A DNA stretch of 25,865 nt from Deinococcus sp. (GTDB lineage Bacteria > Deinococcota > Deinococci > Deinococcales > Deinococcaceae): the NCBI RefSeq assembly GCF_018260405.1, contig NZ_JAGLBG010000035.1, positions 1 through 25,865 of the forward strand, read 5' to 3'. This document shows positions 9,159 to 17,220 of this stretch, piece after piece. The position numbers and the translations under genes were made by a program. Numbering within the stretch: the first letter of the stretch is position 1; each line of letters opens with the position of its first letter. Under the pieces are notes generated by a model. That model was not told the DNA's origin and did not search any database. It was given only the letters and a program-made list of their open reading frames with translations.

Positions 9159-10553
9159 ATGGCTAAATCACACCTGCCCACTGCCCTTTTCCTGAGCGCC
9201 TTACTGACGGCTTGCGGGACGAACACACCCGTCACGGCAACCGGCAACCTGACGCCGCCCACCAGCACAACCACCACGAATCAGGAGCGGGCTGCTTATC
9301 TCGACAGTCAGTCGCAGCCGCCTGAAGGAGTGCAGACGGAGGCCGTAACCGAGCTGTCACAGACCATGCCGGGGGGCCACAAAGTCAGTGCCCAGGCCCT
9401 CAACACAAGCGTACCCATTGTACTGATTCACGGCTTTGTCGGCTTTGGGCGCAATGAGCTGGGTGGAGTCATCAAATACTGGGGCGGCATTTATGACGTG
9501 CAAGAAGACCTACGCTCAAAGGGCTATAACGTCTTTACGGCGGCAGTTGGGCCAATCAGCAGTAACTGGGACCGCGCTGCGGAACTCTACGCCCAGATTA
9601 AAGGCGGCTGCGTAGACTACGGAGCGGCCCGCGCCGCGCAATACGGCCATGACCGCTTTGACACAGCCAAGTGTTACCCTGGCTTTTATCCGCAGTGGGA
9701 CGCGCAGCACCCGATCAACCTCATAGGGCACAGCCAGGGTGGGCAGACCTCCAGAATGCTGGTCAAGCTGCTGGAAGACGGCAGCCCCGCCAACGCGGAC
9801 GGCAACAACCTCTTTGTGGGTGGGCGCGTCGGCTGGGTGAACAACGTGATGATGATTAGCGCCCCCGGTGACGGCAGTCCTGCTGCCGATAACTTACAGA
9901 CGCTGATACCCAACTTACAGAAAACCCTCATGTCACTGGCCGCCACCGCCGCCGACCTGGGCCTCAATCCCATTTACGACTTCAAGCTGGGGCAGTATCA
10001 CCTAAAGCGGCAGCCGGGTGAAACCCTGGACGCCTATATCAAGCGCGTCATGGGCTCACCCATCATGACCAGTCACGATTCCTCGGCCTGGGACCTGCGT
10101 CCTGACGGAGCCAAAGAGCTGAACGCCTTTATAGGCCGCAGCAAAGTCACCAAGTATTTTTCCTGGGCGACCAACGACACCAGTCCTGGCCTGCTAACGG
10201 GCTGGGCCTACCCCAATATCACCATGAACCCCATCATTAAGCTCACTGCCTACCCCTATCCGCGCCCCATGTTGCCCGGGCTGGGCAATGTCTATGGCAG
10301 CAGCATGTACGGCGGCTACCAATATAACAGCAGCTGGTGGCCCAATGACGGCCTGGTGCCCAGCAACTATATGGGTGCGCCAGCAGGCCAGAGTATGGAA
10401 AGCTACAGTGGGCAAGTCGCTCAGGCAGGCCACTGGTATGACCTGGGGCGCCTCAATGGTTATGACCACCTCGCCATTATCGGCGTATTGTCGCCGCGTG
10501 ACGTCAGAGTGTTCTACCGCAATCAGGCCGCCTTCCTCAGCAGTCAGAATTGA
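9159..10553 (+). CDS. Lipoprotein triacylglycerol lipase (family I.5-like)
   Basis: The 464-residue precursor has a lipoprotein signal: Lys3, a hydrophobic core and the lipobox LTAC with Cys19. It should be lipid-anchored outside the cytoplasmic membrane. A Thr/Asn-rich linker follows. The alpha/beta-hydrolase domain starts at about residue 84 with the oxyanion-hole motif VPIVLIHGFVGFGRNE (His91-Gly92), as in Geobacillus and Staphylococcus lipases. The nucleophile is Ser192 in GHSQGG. Asp397 (WWPNDGLVPS) and His437 (YDHLAI) fit the remaining triad positions. ATG9159 has the ribosome-binding site AGAGGT 6 nt upstream. It stands alone, convergent with the S41-like gene. It probably hydrolyses lipid or fatty-acid esters from the environment; the substrate is not determined. 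Confidence 0.88.
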   Translation: MAKSHLPTALFLSALLTACGTNTPVTATGNLTPPTSTTTTNQERAAYLDSQSQPPEGVQTEAVTELSQTMPGGHKVSAQALNTSVPIVLIHGFVGFGRNELGGVIKYWGGIYDVQEDLRSKGYNVFTAAVGPISSNWDRAAELYAQIKGGCVDYGAARAAQYGHDRFDTAKCYPGFYPQWDAQHPINLIGHSQGGQTSRMLVKLLEDGSPANADGNNLFVGGRVGWVNNVMMISAPGDGSPAADNLQTLIPNLQKTLMSLAATAADLGLNPIYDFKLGQYHLKRQPGETLDAYIKRVMGSPIMTSHDSSAWDLRPDGAKELNAFIGRSKVTKYFSWATNDTSPGLLTGWAYPNITMNPIIKLTAYPYPRPMLPGLGNVYGSSMYGGYQYNSSWWPNDGLVPSNYMGAPAGQSMESYSGQVAQAGHWYDLGRLNGYDHLAIIGVLSPRDVRVFYRNQAAFLSSQN

Positions 10554-10562
10554 TTTTCCGGG

Positions 10563-10593
10563 TGACGGGCAAGCGTGAATCAGGCTCCCGTCA
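10563..10593 (+). terminator. Possible hairpin after the lipase gene
   Basis: TGACGGG (10563-10569) pairs with CCCGTCA (10587-10593), with an inner AGC/GCT pairing. It starts 9 nt after the lipase stop. No T-tract follows, so a weak or Rho-assisted terminator at best. Confidence 0.35.
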
Positions 10594-10666
10594 TCTCTGA
10601 GGAACATACCAGCAGCCAGAGAAGCGCCCCTCTCAGCTGCCACTCCAGGGTGCAACAGCCGAGAGC

Positions 10667-10698
10667 AAAAAAACGCCCCACGCTCAGGGCTTGGGGCG
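10667..10698 (-). terminator. Rho-independent terminator of the S41-like gene
   Basis: On the minus strand CGCCCCA (10692-10698) pairs with TGGGGCG (10674-10680) around an 11-nt loop, followed by seven T (10667-10673). It lies 41 nt past the stop of the S41-peptidase-like gene. Confidence 0.85.
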
Positions 10699-10738
10699 GC
10701 AACTCTGAACTGGGAGCGTGCAGGAACGGAGCCCCGGC

Positions 10739-12337
10739 TTACTTGTTCAGCTCACGGTAGGCGGTTTGCAGGGTATTGTCGACGCCGGTATCGGCCAGCT
10801 GGGCGTAGTTATCCAGCGATACGATGTCCGGCTTGACACTTTCGGCCACCGGCTTGTCGTTGATGTAGGTTCGCCCAGCCGTCACGCTCATGCTGCGGCC
10901 TCCCGGCAAGTCAAGGTGATAGGTACTGGTCGCCCCTACACCGTAGGTGTCGCTGCCGATCACTTTGATTCCGGCGGCCTGCATATTGGTGCTGAACATC
11001 TCGGAGGCGCTGGCGCTTTTGCCGTCGACCAGCACGACCATTTTCCCTTTCCACTGGGCCGTGTTCTGAACGGGGTAGTTCTGGTTGTACAGCCCGCACC
11101 CGTCGGTCAGAACCACGTTGCTGGCGCTGTAGGCGAACTTGATGCTGCTGCCGTCGATATACCGGGTGGATTCGCCAGCGATGTTCGGCGCGAAGGCCGC
11201 CGCTGCACCCACGAATTCGATCAGCAGGCCCCCGCCGTTGCCGCGCAGGTCCATCACGATATTGTCTACGCCCTTGCTCTGGGCGTCGGCGACCAGCTGA
11301 TGAACCCGGCTGGCAATCGGCATCGGAACACTCTGGCTGCGCTGCGGGCCCACCGAGGAAAAAGTCGGAATATGGATGTAGTAGTGCTGCTTGCCGCCTG
11401 TGTCGGTGCGTACCTCGCCCCAGGGCAGGCTAGTGCCGGTCAGAACCGCTGGCGTGGCCCGCACCATGTGCTGCTGGCCAGCGGTCTTGACATTCATAAC
11501 CAAATCGCCGCCAGCACTGATGGCGCTGGTCAGCACTTTACGGAAGGCGGCGTACTGTTGGTCGTCTAACAGACTGGCGGTGCGGGTCAGCGCAGTACCA
11601 TTGATACTTAAAATCACGTCGCCCCGGCGCATACCCGCAGTCAAGGCCGGGCCGTTGAGCCTCGCGTCGGTCAAAATCAGGCCGTCTTGACCAGGCACCA
11701 GGGCGAGGCTGACGCCCAGGACCGGTGTGGGGGCCGAGCCGTTCTTGTCGGCGTCGGTCTGGGCACGGTTCATGTAGAAGGTATGGCCGTCTTTGACCCC
11801 GTCGATGTAGCTGTCCATCTTCGTATCGACCAGAGCCTGCCGAGCGTCGCTCAGGTTGCTGTAGCTGGCCCACTCGTCCGAAAGCAGATAGGTGTTCAGC
11901 TTGTTGGGGAAGTCTTTTTTGAAGGCCTTGTAAGCCGACTCGTGAAGATCATCGAGGTTCACGGTGCTGTAGCCGTAATACATGTTGTTGATGATGCTCT
12001 TGGTGGTGTACAGCAGGTCCTGGAGGGTTTCGGGTGTATCCGACAGGCCCCTGAGCTGGCCAGGAACATGAGTGCCCTGGTCGTAGATATCCGCTCCACG
12101 GTTGAGACGCAAGCTGAGCGGCGTGACGCCCGATCCCTTCAAGCTGGAGCAGTCGTAGTTGCCGGTGTTGACGTTGCGGGGCACAGGCGGAATCTCCGCG
12201 CTACTGGCCGGAGCGGTGTTGACTGGCGGCGTCGTCGGCGTGGGGGTAGGAGTAGGCTTTGGCGTGGGGGTTGAGCCGGTACTGCACGACGCTAGCAGGA
12301 GGCTTATTCCTAAGACCAGGATCATTGGTTTACGCAT
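10739..12337 (-). CDS. S41 (C-terminal processing) peptidase-like lipoprotein
   Basis: From ATG12337 the product is 532 residues. It begins MRKPMILVLGISLLLASC, a lipoprotein signal with lipobox Cys18, then a Pro/Thr-repeat linker (22-38). A PDZ domain spans about 205-290 (LNGPALTAGMRRGDVILSIN). The S41 core follows with VMDLRGNGGGLL (361-372) and DGKSASASEMFS, whose Ser443 aligns with the Tsp/CtpA nucleophile. The general-base lysine of that family (TFGKG) is replaced by Val467 in TYGVG, so activity needs another base or is lost. The frame is open 161 codons upstream, but the signal peptide and the leaderless promoter at 12345-12373 fix the start. Convergent to the lipase and ended by a strong terminator, it is probably a monocistronic envelope protein. 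Target unknown. Confidence 0.82.
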   Translation of the reverse strand: MRKPMILVLGISLLLASCSTGSTPTPKPTPTPTPTTPPVNTAPASSAEIPPVPRNVNTGNYDCSSLKGSGVTPLSLRLNRGADIYDQGTHVPGQLRGLSDTPETLQDLLYTTKSIINNMYYGYSTVNLDDLHESAYKAFKKDFPNKLNTYLLSDEWASYSNLSDARQALVDTKMDSYIDGVKDGHTFYMNRAQTDADKNGSAPTPVLGVSLALVPGQDGLILTDARLNGPALTAGMRRGDVILSINGTALTRTASLLDDQQYAAFRKVLTSAISAGGDLVMNVKTAGQQHMVRATPAVLTGTSLPWGEVRTDTGGKQHYYIHIPTFSSVGPQRSQSVPMPIASRVHQLVADAQSKGVDNIVMDLRGNGGGLLIEFVGAAAAFAPNIAGESTRYIDGSSIKFAYSASNVVLTDGCGLYNQNYPVQNTAQWKGKMVVLVDGKSASASEMFSTNMQAAGIKVIGSDTYGVGATSTYHLDLPGGRSMSVTAGRTYINDKPVAESVKPDIVSLDNYAQLADTGVDNTLQTAYRELNK

Positions 12338-12344
12338 TATGAAC

Positions 12345-12373
12345 AGTATGATATACGGCTGCCTGGGGTGCAA
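12345..12373 (-). promoter_or_regulatory. Leaderless promoter of the S41-like gene
   Basis: Minus strand: TTGCAC (12368-12373), a 17-nt spacer, CATACT (12345-12350), then 7 nt to the ATG at 12337. No Shine-Dalgarno sequence is present, consistent with leaderless translation. Confidence 0.55.
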
Positions 12374-12526
12374 GAGCCGCCCAGAGCAGACCCGGCGGCC
12401 CGCTCGCCCTGTCAGCACTGTCTTTATGAGGCTCGCCTCAGGTAGGCTCAACGTGCTACGGGGTTGAACCCTCCTTGGCGACTTTGCAGGCACGAGGCCG
12501 GAAATGCACTGTACCGCACCTTCTTC

Positions 12527-12558
12527 TCGTTCAGTGTTTATACTTTTACCCTGAACGA
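12527..12558 (+). promoter_or_regulatory. bioB promoter inside a BirA-operator-like inverted repeat
   Basis: TCGTTCAG (12527-12534) and CTGAACGA (12551-12558) are perfect inverted arms separated by 16 nt. The -10-like TATACT (12539-12544) lies within the spacer. BirA operators of biotin operons have inverted arms separated by about 14-16 nt (established knowledge), so the geometry fits biotin-responsive repression even though the arm sequence differs from the Escherichia coli consensus. No good -35 is seen. Confidence 0.5.
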
Positions 12559-12629
12559 ACGTACAGAACCGGTCACGAGCCCTGAGGGGTCGTTGCCTTT
12601 CAAGCGGCGTTCCGGGGGGAATGATTCTG

Positions 12630-13673
12630 ATGCTGAATATCGAGAGCGTGGCCGAGCGCGTTTTGCGCGATGAAGAGCTGTCTTTGCAAGAAGGGCTGGA
12701 ACTGCTGAACCTGCCCGACACCGAAACGTTGCGCCTGGTAGACGCGGCCTGGCGGGTGCGCCGCGCGGCGTTCGGCGACCGGGTGAAGGTGAACGTGCTG
12801 CTCAATGCCAAAAGCGGCATCTGCGCCGAGGACTGCGCCTACTGTTCGCAGGCCAAGGGAGCCGACACCGGCATTCCGCGTTACCGGGTGCTGGCCCCCG
12901 ACGAGATGGTCGAGGAAGCGAAAAAAGCCCAGGCCGCCGGGGCGCAGCGCTACTGCATCGTGCTGTCGGGGCGCGGCGGCACCTGGGGTGAGGTAGAGCA
13001 CGTCAGCGAGGCGACCCGCCGTATCAAGGCCGAAACTGGCCTGGAAGTGTGCGCCTGCATGGGCCTGCTGCTGGGCGAGGAAGGCCAGGCCAAAGCCCAG
13101 GCACTGCGTGAGGCCGGGGTAGACGCCTACAACCACAACCTCAACACCCACGAGGACCACTACGGGAACATCTGCTCGACCCATACCTACGCCGACCGGG
13201 TCGAAACGCTGACCCACGCGTCTCAGGCGGGGATGAGCACCTGCTCGGGCGTGATTATCGGCATGGGCGAAAGCGATCAGCAGATCGTGAAACTGGCGAT
13301 GACACTGCGGGCACGCCGCGCCGACTCGATTCCGGTTAATTTCCTGTTACCCATTGACGGCGCGGGGCTGGACGGCCACCAGACCACCGCCCACTTCACC
13401 CCCTGGTACTGTCTGCGGGTGCTGGCGGTGTTCCGGTTGTTCAACCCGCGCGCCGAACTGCGGGCCTCGGCGGGCCGCGAGGTGCACCTGCGCTCGTTGC
13501 AACCGCTGGCCCTGCTGATCGCCAACTCGATTTTCCTGGGTAATTACCTCACCGAAGGCGGCCAGGAAGCGAACGCCGACTGGCAGATGCTACAAGACCT
13601 GGGCCTGCACGCGGCGAGTGGCGGCGCGGTTCAGGCCGGGCAAACCGAACTGGCGGCGGCAGGAGCAGACTGA
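12630..13673 (+). CDS. bioB: Biotin synthase
   Basis: BioB is the radical-SAM enzyme that inserts sulfur into dethiobiotin, the last step of biotin synthesis. The [4Fe-4S] motif CxxxCxxC is at Cys65, Cys69 and Cys72 (GICAEDCAYCSQ). Other family signatures are YNHNLNTHEDHY, SGVIIGMGES, PVNFLLPIDG and, near the C-terminus, NSIFLGNYLTEGG. The 347-residue length is normal. Two in-frame ATGs exist. ATG12630 has the G-rich site at 12614-12620 at usable distance, whereas ATG12621 abuts it, so I chose 12630. It opens a bioB-D-A-F operon behind a palindromic operator; bioD starts 1 nt after its stop. Confidence 0.96.
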   Translation: MLNIESVAERVLRDEELSLQEGLELLNLPDTETLRLVDAAWRVRRAAFGDRVKVNVLLNAKSGICAEDCAYCSQAKGADTGIPRYRVLAPDEMVEEAKKAQAAGAQRYCIVLSGRGGTWGEVEHVSEATRRIKAETGLEVCACMGLLLGEEGQAKAQALREAGVDAYNHNLNTHEDHYGNICSTHTYADRVETLTHASQAGMSTCSGVIIGMGESDQQIVKLAMTLRARRADSIPVNFLLPIDGAGLDGHQTTAHFTPWYCLRVLAVFRLFNPRAELRASAGREVHLRSLQPLALLIANSIFLGNYLTEGGQEANADWQMLQDLGLHAASGGAVQAGQTELAAAGAD

Positions 13674-13674
13674 A

Positions 13675-14349
13675 GTGAGCTCTCCCTCCGCGCTGTTCGT
13701 GACCGGCACAGATACCGGCGTCGGCAAAACGCTGGTCAGCGCCCTGCTGTGCCGCGCCCTGAACGCCTCTTACTGGAAACCGCTGCAAACCGGTGCTGTG
13801 GACGGCGACGACGATACCCGGGTGGTAGCCGAGCTGGCCGGGCTGACCGGTCGTACCTTCGCCCCGGCCCGCGTGTACCAGGAACCGGCCTCGCCGGAGT
13901 GGGCGGCCACATTGGAGCGCACCCGCGTCAGTGTGGCCGAAGTGATGGCCTGCCGCCCGCAGGTGGACGGCCCGCTGGTTGTCGAGGGCGCGGGCGGTGT
14001 CCTGGTGGCGCTTAACGAGCGCGAAACCATGCGCGACCTGATGGCCGCCCTCGGCCTTCCGGTGGTGGTGGTGGCCCGCAGCGGCCTGGGCACTGTGAAC
14101 CACACCCTGCTGACGCTGGAAGCGCTGCGCCGCCGCGAATTGCCGGTGTCCGGCGTGGTGCTCAGCGGCCCGCTGGCCCCCCACAACCGCGCGGCCATCG
14201 AGCGGCACGGCGCGGTGCGGGTGCTGGCCGAGGTGCCGCCGCTGACCGAGATTTCGGCGCAGACGGTCGCGGAGGCGGCGCGGGGCCTGGCTGAGCTGCT
14301 TTCAGACTGGCCCGCAACTGCGGCACAGGAGGCGGCCCTTGCCCGCTGA
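13675..14349 (+). CDS. bioD: Dethiobiotin synthetase
   Basis: BioD closes the ureido ring of 7,8-diaminopelargonic acid with CO2 and ATP to give dethiobiotin. The 224-residue product shows the P-loop TGTDTGVGKT (10-19, Lys18), the SYWKPLQTGAVDGDDDT segment and VVEGAGGVLVAL, all typical of BioD. The open frame extends upstream inside bioB, but GTG13675 lies 1 nt after the bioB stop, has AGGAG (13661-13665) at proper spacing and puts the P-loop at the N-terminus as in homologues. Its 3' end overlaps the bioA start by 11 nt, so the operon is tightly coupled. Confidence 0.94.
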   Translation: MSSPSALFVTGTDTGVGKTLVSALLCRALNASYWKPLQTGAVDGDDDTRVVAELAGLTGRTFAPARVYQEPASPEWAATLERTRVSVAEVMACRPQVDGPLVVEGAGGVLVALNERETMRDLMAALGLPVVVVARSGLGTVNHTLLTLEALRRRELPVSGVVLSGPLAPHNRAAIERHGAVRVLAEVPPLTEISAQTVAEAARGLAELLSDWPATAAQEAALAR

Positions 14350-15661
14350 CCCCACTGACACCGCCCGCCTCCTCGACCTCGATGCCCGGCACGTCTGGCA
14401 CCCCTTTACCCAGGCCCGCACTGCGCCCGCACCCCGCGTGATCGTGCGCGGCGAAGGCCCTTACCTTTTTCTGGACGACGGCACCCGGCTGCTCGACATG
14501 GTCAGCTCGTGGTGGGTCAATCTGCACGGCCACGCCCGGCCTGAAATCGCGGCGGCCATTGCCCGGCAGGCCCAGGAACTCGAACACGTCATCTTCGCGG
14601 GGTACACCCACGCTCCTGCGGTCCAGCTGGCCGCGAGCTTAGCCGCTGAACTGCCCGGCGACCTCAGCCGGATTTTCTATTCCGACAATGGCTCGACCGC
14701 CGTCGAAGTGGCTATCAAAATTGCCTTGCAGGCCCAGTTCAACCGGGGCGAACCGCGCCGCCGCATCCTGGCCTTTGAGGGCGGCTACCACGGCGACACC
14801 TTCGGCGCGATGAGCGCCGGGGCAACATCGGGGTTCTACAAGCCGTTCCGGGAAAAGCTGTTCGAGGTGGACTTCGTGCCGTACCCGGCAACCTGGGCGG
14901 GCGACCCCGACCTAGCCGCCAAGGAGCAGGCTGCCCTGGCCGCGCTGGACGCCCTGCTGGGCGACGACGTGTCGGCCATCGTGCTAGAACCGCTGGTGCA
15001 GGGGTCGGGCGGCATGCGGATGATACGTCCCGCTTACCTCGACGAGGTGGTGCGGCGGGTCCGGGCGGCGGGGGCGCTGGTCATCTTTGACGAGGTGATG
15101 ACCGGTTTCGGGCGCACCGGCCAGCTCTGGGCCGCGCGGCACCTCAGCGAAGTGCCGGACCTGATGTGCCTGAGCAAAGGTGTCACCGGAGGCTTTTTGC
15201 CGCTGGGAGTCACGGCGGCCAGCGAAGAGCTGTACCGGGCTTTCGAGGGCGACTCGTTCGCGCAGGCCTTCGCGCACGGCCACTCGTATACCGCCAACCC
15301 GCTAGGCTGCGCGGCGGCGCTGGCCTCGCTGGACCTCACCCTCTCGCCGCAGACTGCTGCCCACTGGGCGCGCATCGGCGCGGCGCACGAGCGGGTCATG
15401 CCCGAGCTGGCGGCGCACCCGCATCTAGAGCGCGTCCGGCGTTGCGGCACCATCCTGGCCGCCGAGATTCGCGGGGCCGGGGAGTACGGCGGCAACGTGA
15501 GCCTGGAACTCCGGCAGTTTTTTGCTGCTCGGGGTCTGCTGATGCGCCCGCTGGGCAACGTGGTGTACCTGATGCCGCCCTACCCGGTCACCGACGAGCA
15601 ACTGGCCCAGGCTCACGCCGCCATGCTGGACGCGGCCCAGGCGTTCGGGCGGGCCGGGTGA
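14339..15661 (+). CDS. bioA: DAPA aminotransferase (S-adenosylmethionine amino donor)
   Basis: BioA converts 7-keto-8-aminopelargonate to 7,8-diaminopelargonate with PLP and, in most bacteria, S-adenosylmethionine as amino donor. Lys280 in LMCLSKGVTGGFLPLG is the PLP lysine, Asp251 (IFDEVMTGFGRTG) contacts the cofactor ring, and SSWWVNLHGHARP (56-68) is the BioA signature. The 440-residue length is normal. The start is a rare TTG, supported by AGGAGG (14327-14332) 6 nt upstream and by overlap with the bioD stop; the sequence PADPTDTARLLDLDARHVWHP begins right after it. Confidence 0.95.
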   Translation: MPADPTDTARLLDLDARHVWHPFTQARTAPAPRVIVRGEGPYLFLDDGTRLLDMVSSWWVNLHGHARPEIAAAIARQAQELEHVIFAGYTHAPAVQLAASLAAELPGDLSRIFYSDNGSTAVEVAIKIALQAQFNRGEPRRRILAFEGGYHGDTFGAMSAGATSGFYKPFREKLFEVDFVPYPATWAGDPDLAAKEQAALAALDALLGDDVSAIVLEPLVQGSGGMRMIRPAYLDEVVRRVRAAGALVIFDEVMTGFGRTGQLWAARHLSEVPDLMCLSKGVTGGFLPLGVTAASEELYRAFEGDSFAQAFAHGHSYTANPLGCAAALASLDLTLSPQTAAHWARIGAAHERVMPELAAHPHLERVRRCGTILAAEIRGAGEYGGNVSLELRQFFAARGLLMRPLGNVVYLMPPYPVTDEQLAQAHAAMLDAAQAFGRAG

Positions 15662-15671
15662 GGTTGGCAGG

Positions 15672-16955
15672 ATGACCTGGGAGCGCCTGCACACCCGCCT
15701 GGACGCACTGGCCGCCCAGGGCCGTGAACGCCAGCTGCACGACTGGACAGCCGACTCGGAGCCGGGCTACGTCCGGACCGGTGGGAGGCGGCTGCTTGAC
15801 CTCGCTTCAAACGACTACCTGGGCCTTTCGCGTCAGCGCTGGACGCCTGACACCGTTCACGACCTCCTGGCAGGCGACCCCGACGAACCTGTCGTGCTGG
15901 ACGCCCTGACCCGCTTCGGTGCGGGCGCGGCGCGGCTCATTAATGGCAACCACCCGGTTTACGGCCTGCTGGAACGCGACCTGGCGCGGCTCAAAGGCCG
16001 GGAAGCGGCGCTGATATTTGGCAGCGGCGTAGCGGCCAATACCGGCGTGATTCCGGCGCTGATGGGCCAGGGAGACGCCGTCTTCAGCGACGAACTCAAC
16101 CACGCCTCTATCATCGACGGCGTCCGACTGAGCCGCGCCGAGACGCAGGTGTTTCCCCACCGCGACCTCGGGGCGCTGGAACGGCAACTGGCGGCCAGCC
16201 ACGCCGCGCACAAACTGATCGTGACCGACGCGCTGTTCAGCATGGACGGCACGCTGGCCGCGCTGCCTGAACTGGTCGCGCTCAAGAAGAAGTACGGCGC
16301 GTGGCTGATGGTGGACGAGGCCCACACCGGGGGCGTCTACGGGTCAGGCGGCGCGGGGCTGGCCTGTGCCCAGGGCGTATCAGGTGAGGTGGACGTGCTG
16401 ATGGGCACGCTGGGCAAGGCGTACGGCAGCGTGGGAGCCTATATCGCCGGGGACGACGTGCTGATTCGCTACCTGCTGAACGCGGCACGCTCCTTTATCT
16501 TCACGACGGGCCTGCCGCCGGTCAACGTGGCGGTGAGCCTGCTGAACGTGCGTTACGCTCAGGGCATGGACGAGGAGCGGCGGCGACTGCACGCTCATGC
16601 CGCGCGGTTCCGCGCCGCCCTGAGCGCCCAGGGCCTCGACCTCGCGGGCAGCGAGTCGCAAGTGGTACCGGTCGTGCTGGGGGCCGCAGACCTGACTCTG
16701 CGGCGGGCGGAGGAGTTGCGGAGCCGGGGCTACGGCGTGGTGGCCATTCGCCCGCCGACGGTGGCCCCGGACAGCGCCCGACTGCGCTTTGCACTGAGCA
16801 GCGTGCACCGCTGGGAGGAGCTGGAGCAGTGCGCGGCTGACATCAATGACCTGTCTGACGACCAGGGAAGCCGGGTGGGTGCAGAGCGTTTGAAAGAAGA
16901 ACACGGTGATGTTTATTCGGGGTCATGTGAGAGTCCGTGCGAAAAATTACCCTAG
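15672..16955 (+). CDS. bioF: 8-amino-7-oxononanoate synthase, with 3' extension
   Basis: BioF condenses pimeloyl-ACP or pimeloyl-CoA with L-alanine, the first ring-assembly step of biotin synthesis. PLP-binding Lys249 lies in MGTLGKAYGSVGAY; Asp215 and His218 (MVDEAHTGGVYG) are the expected cofactor contacts, and LDLASNDYLGLS is the family's N-terminal signature. It starts 10 nt after the bioA stop with GAGG 8 nt upstream. At 427 residues it is about 35 longer than usual: the natural fold ends near residue 393 (CAADINDL). The last dozen residues (416-427) are encoded by a Tn3-like terminal repeat, so the original 3' end has probably been replaced. Activity should survive because the core is complete. 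Confidence 0.92.
   Translation: MTWERLHTRLDALAAQGRERQLHDWTADSEPGYVRTGGRRLLDLASNDYLGLSRQRWTPDTVHDLLAGDPDEPVVLDALTRFGAGAARLINGNHPVYGLLERDLARLKGREAALIFGSGVAANTGVIPALMGQGDAVFSDELNHASIIDGVRLSRAETQVFPHRDLGALERQLAASHAAHKLIVTDALFSMDGTLAALPELVALKKKYGAWLMVDEAHTGGVYGSGGAGLACAQGVSGEVDVLMGTLGKAYGSVGAYIAGDDVLIRYLLNAARSFIFTTGLPPVNVAVSLLNVRYAQGMDEERRRLHAHAARFRAALSAQGLDLAGSESQVVPVVLGAADLTLRRAEELRSRGYGVVAIRPPTVAPDSARLRFALSSVHRWEELEQCAADINDLSDDQGSRVGAERLKEEHGDVYSGSCESPCEKLP
16919..16955 (+). repeat. Probable Tn3-family terminal inverted repeat
   Basis: This 37-nt stretch starts GGGGTC, has the A-rich middle GCGAAAAATT and ends TACCCTAG, close to the Tn3-family pattern (38 bp, GGGG at the outer end and TACGCTAAG at the inner end). 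It lies 111 nt before the start of a Tn3-type transposase fragment and encodes the last residues of BioF. No partner repeat was located. Confidence 0.4.
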
Positions 16956-17066
16956 TAATATAGGTTACTTTTGAGTCTCAAAGTGTTGAAGCTAGCGCTG
17001 GGGCCTGGGCCGTGACGTGCAGCCGTGACGAAAGTTGCGTTAGGAAGTTAGATTACAATTTGGGAA

Positions 17067-17177
17067 ATGGCCTTTGAATTCCTGACTAACGAACACTTGG
17101 CTCAGTATGGTCGCTACAGAGGCGATCCAACCGCTGCACAGTTTCAGCATTCTTTCCACCTTACCTCTCAACATCTT
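17067..17177 (+). pseudogene. N-terminal fragment of a second Tn3-family transposase
   Basis: The first 37 codons read MAFEFLTNEHLAQYGRYRGD and then PTAAQFQHSFHLTSQHL. This matches the opening of Tn3-family transposases (DUF4158; typically FLTEEQRxxYGRYxGEPSPEQLARYFHLD). The frame stays open to 17408, but the similarity stops where the terminal repeat of the neighbouring transposon begins (17178), so the gene was probably cut by that insertion. TACAAT (17054-17059) lies 7 nt before the ATG, an intact leaderless promoter. The fragment is too short to be functional. It is oriented opposite to the transposase fragments at 17221-22227. Confidence 0.6.
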
Positions 17178-17215
17178 GGCCTGACTACACGATTCGCGCA
17201 AAATCCTACGCTAAG
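17178..17215 (+). repeat. Tn3-family terminal repeat at the 3' end of tnpA
   Basis: The inner end AATCCTACGCTAAG (17202-17215) equals the inner end of the Tn5393 repeat and is close to that of Tn501 (from memory). It sits 5 nt beyond the tnpA stop, the usual place. The outer half is unlike the common GGGG-start repeats, so the exact outer boundary (17178, assuming 38 bp) is inferred. Confidence 0.55.
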
Positions 17216-17220
17216 GAAAA

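Noticed and set aside
12338..12820. 161-codon in-frame extension of the S41-like gene
   Set aside because: It runs antisense into bioB, places the lipoprotein signal in mid-protein, and a leaderless promoter lies directly before ATG12337.
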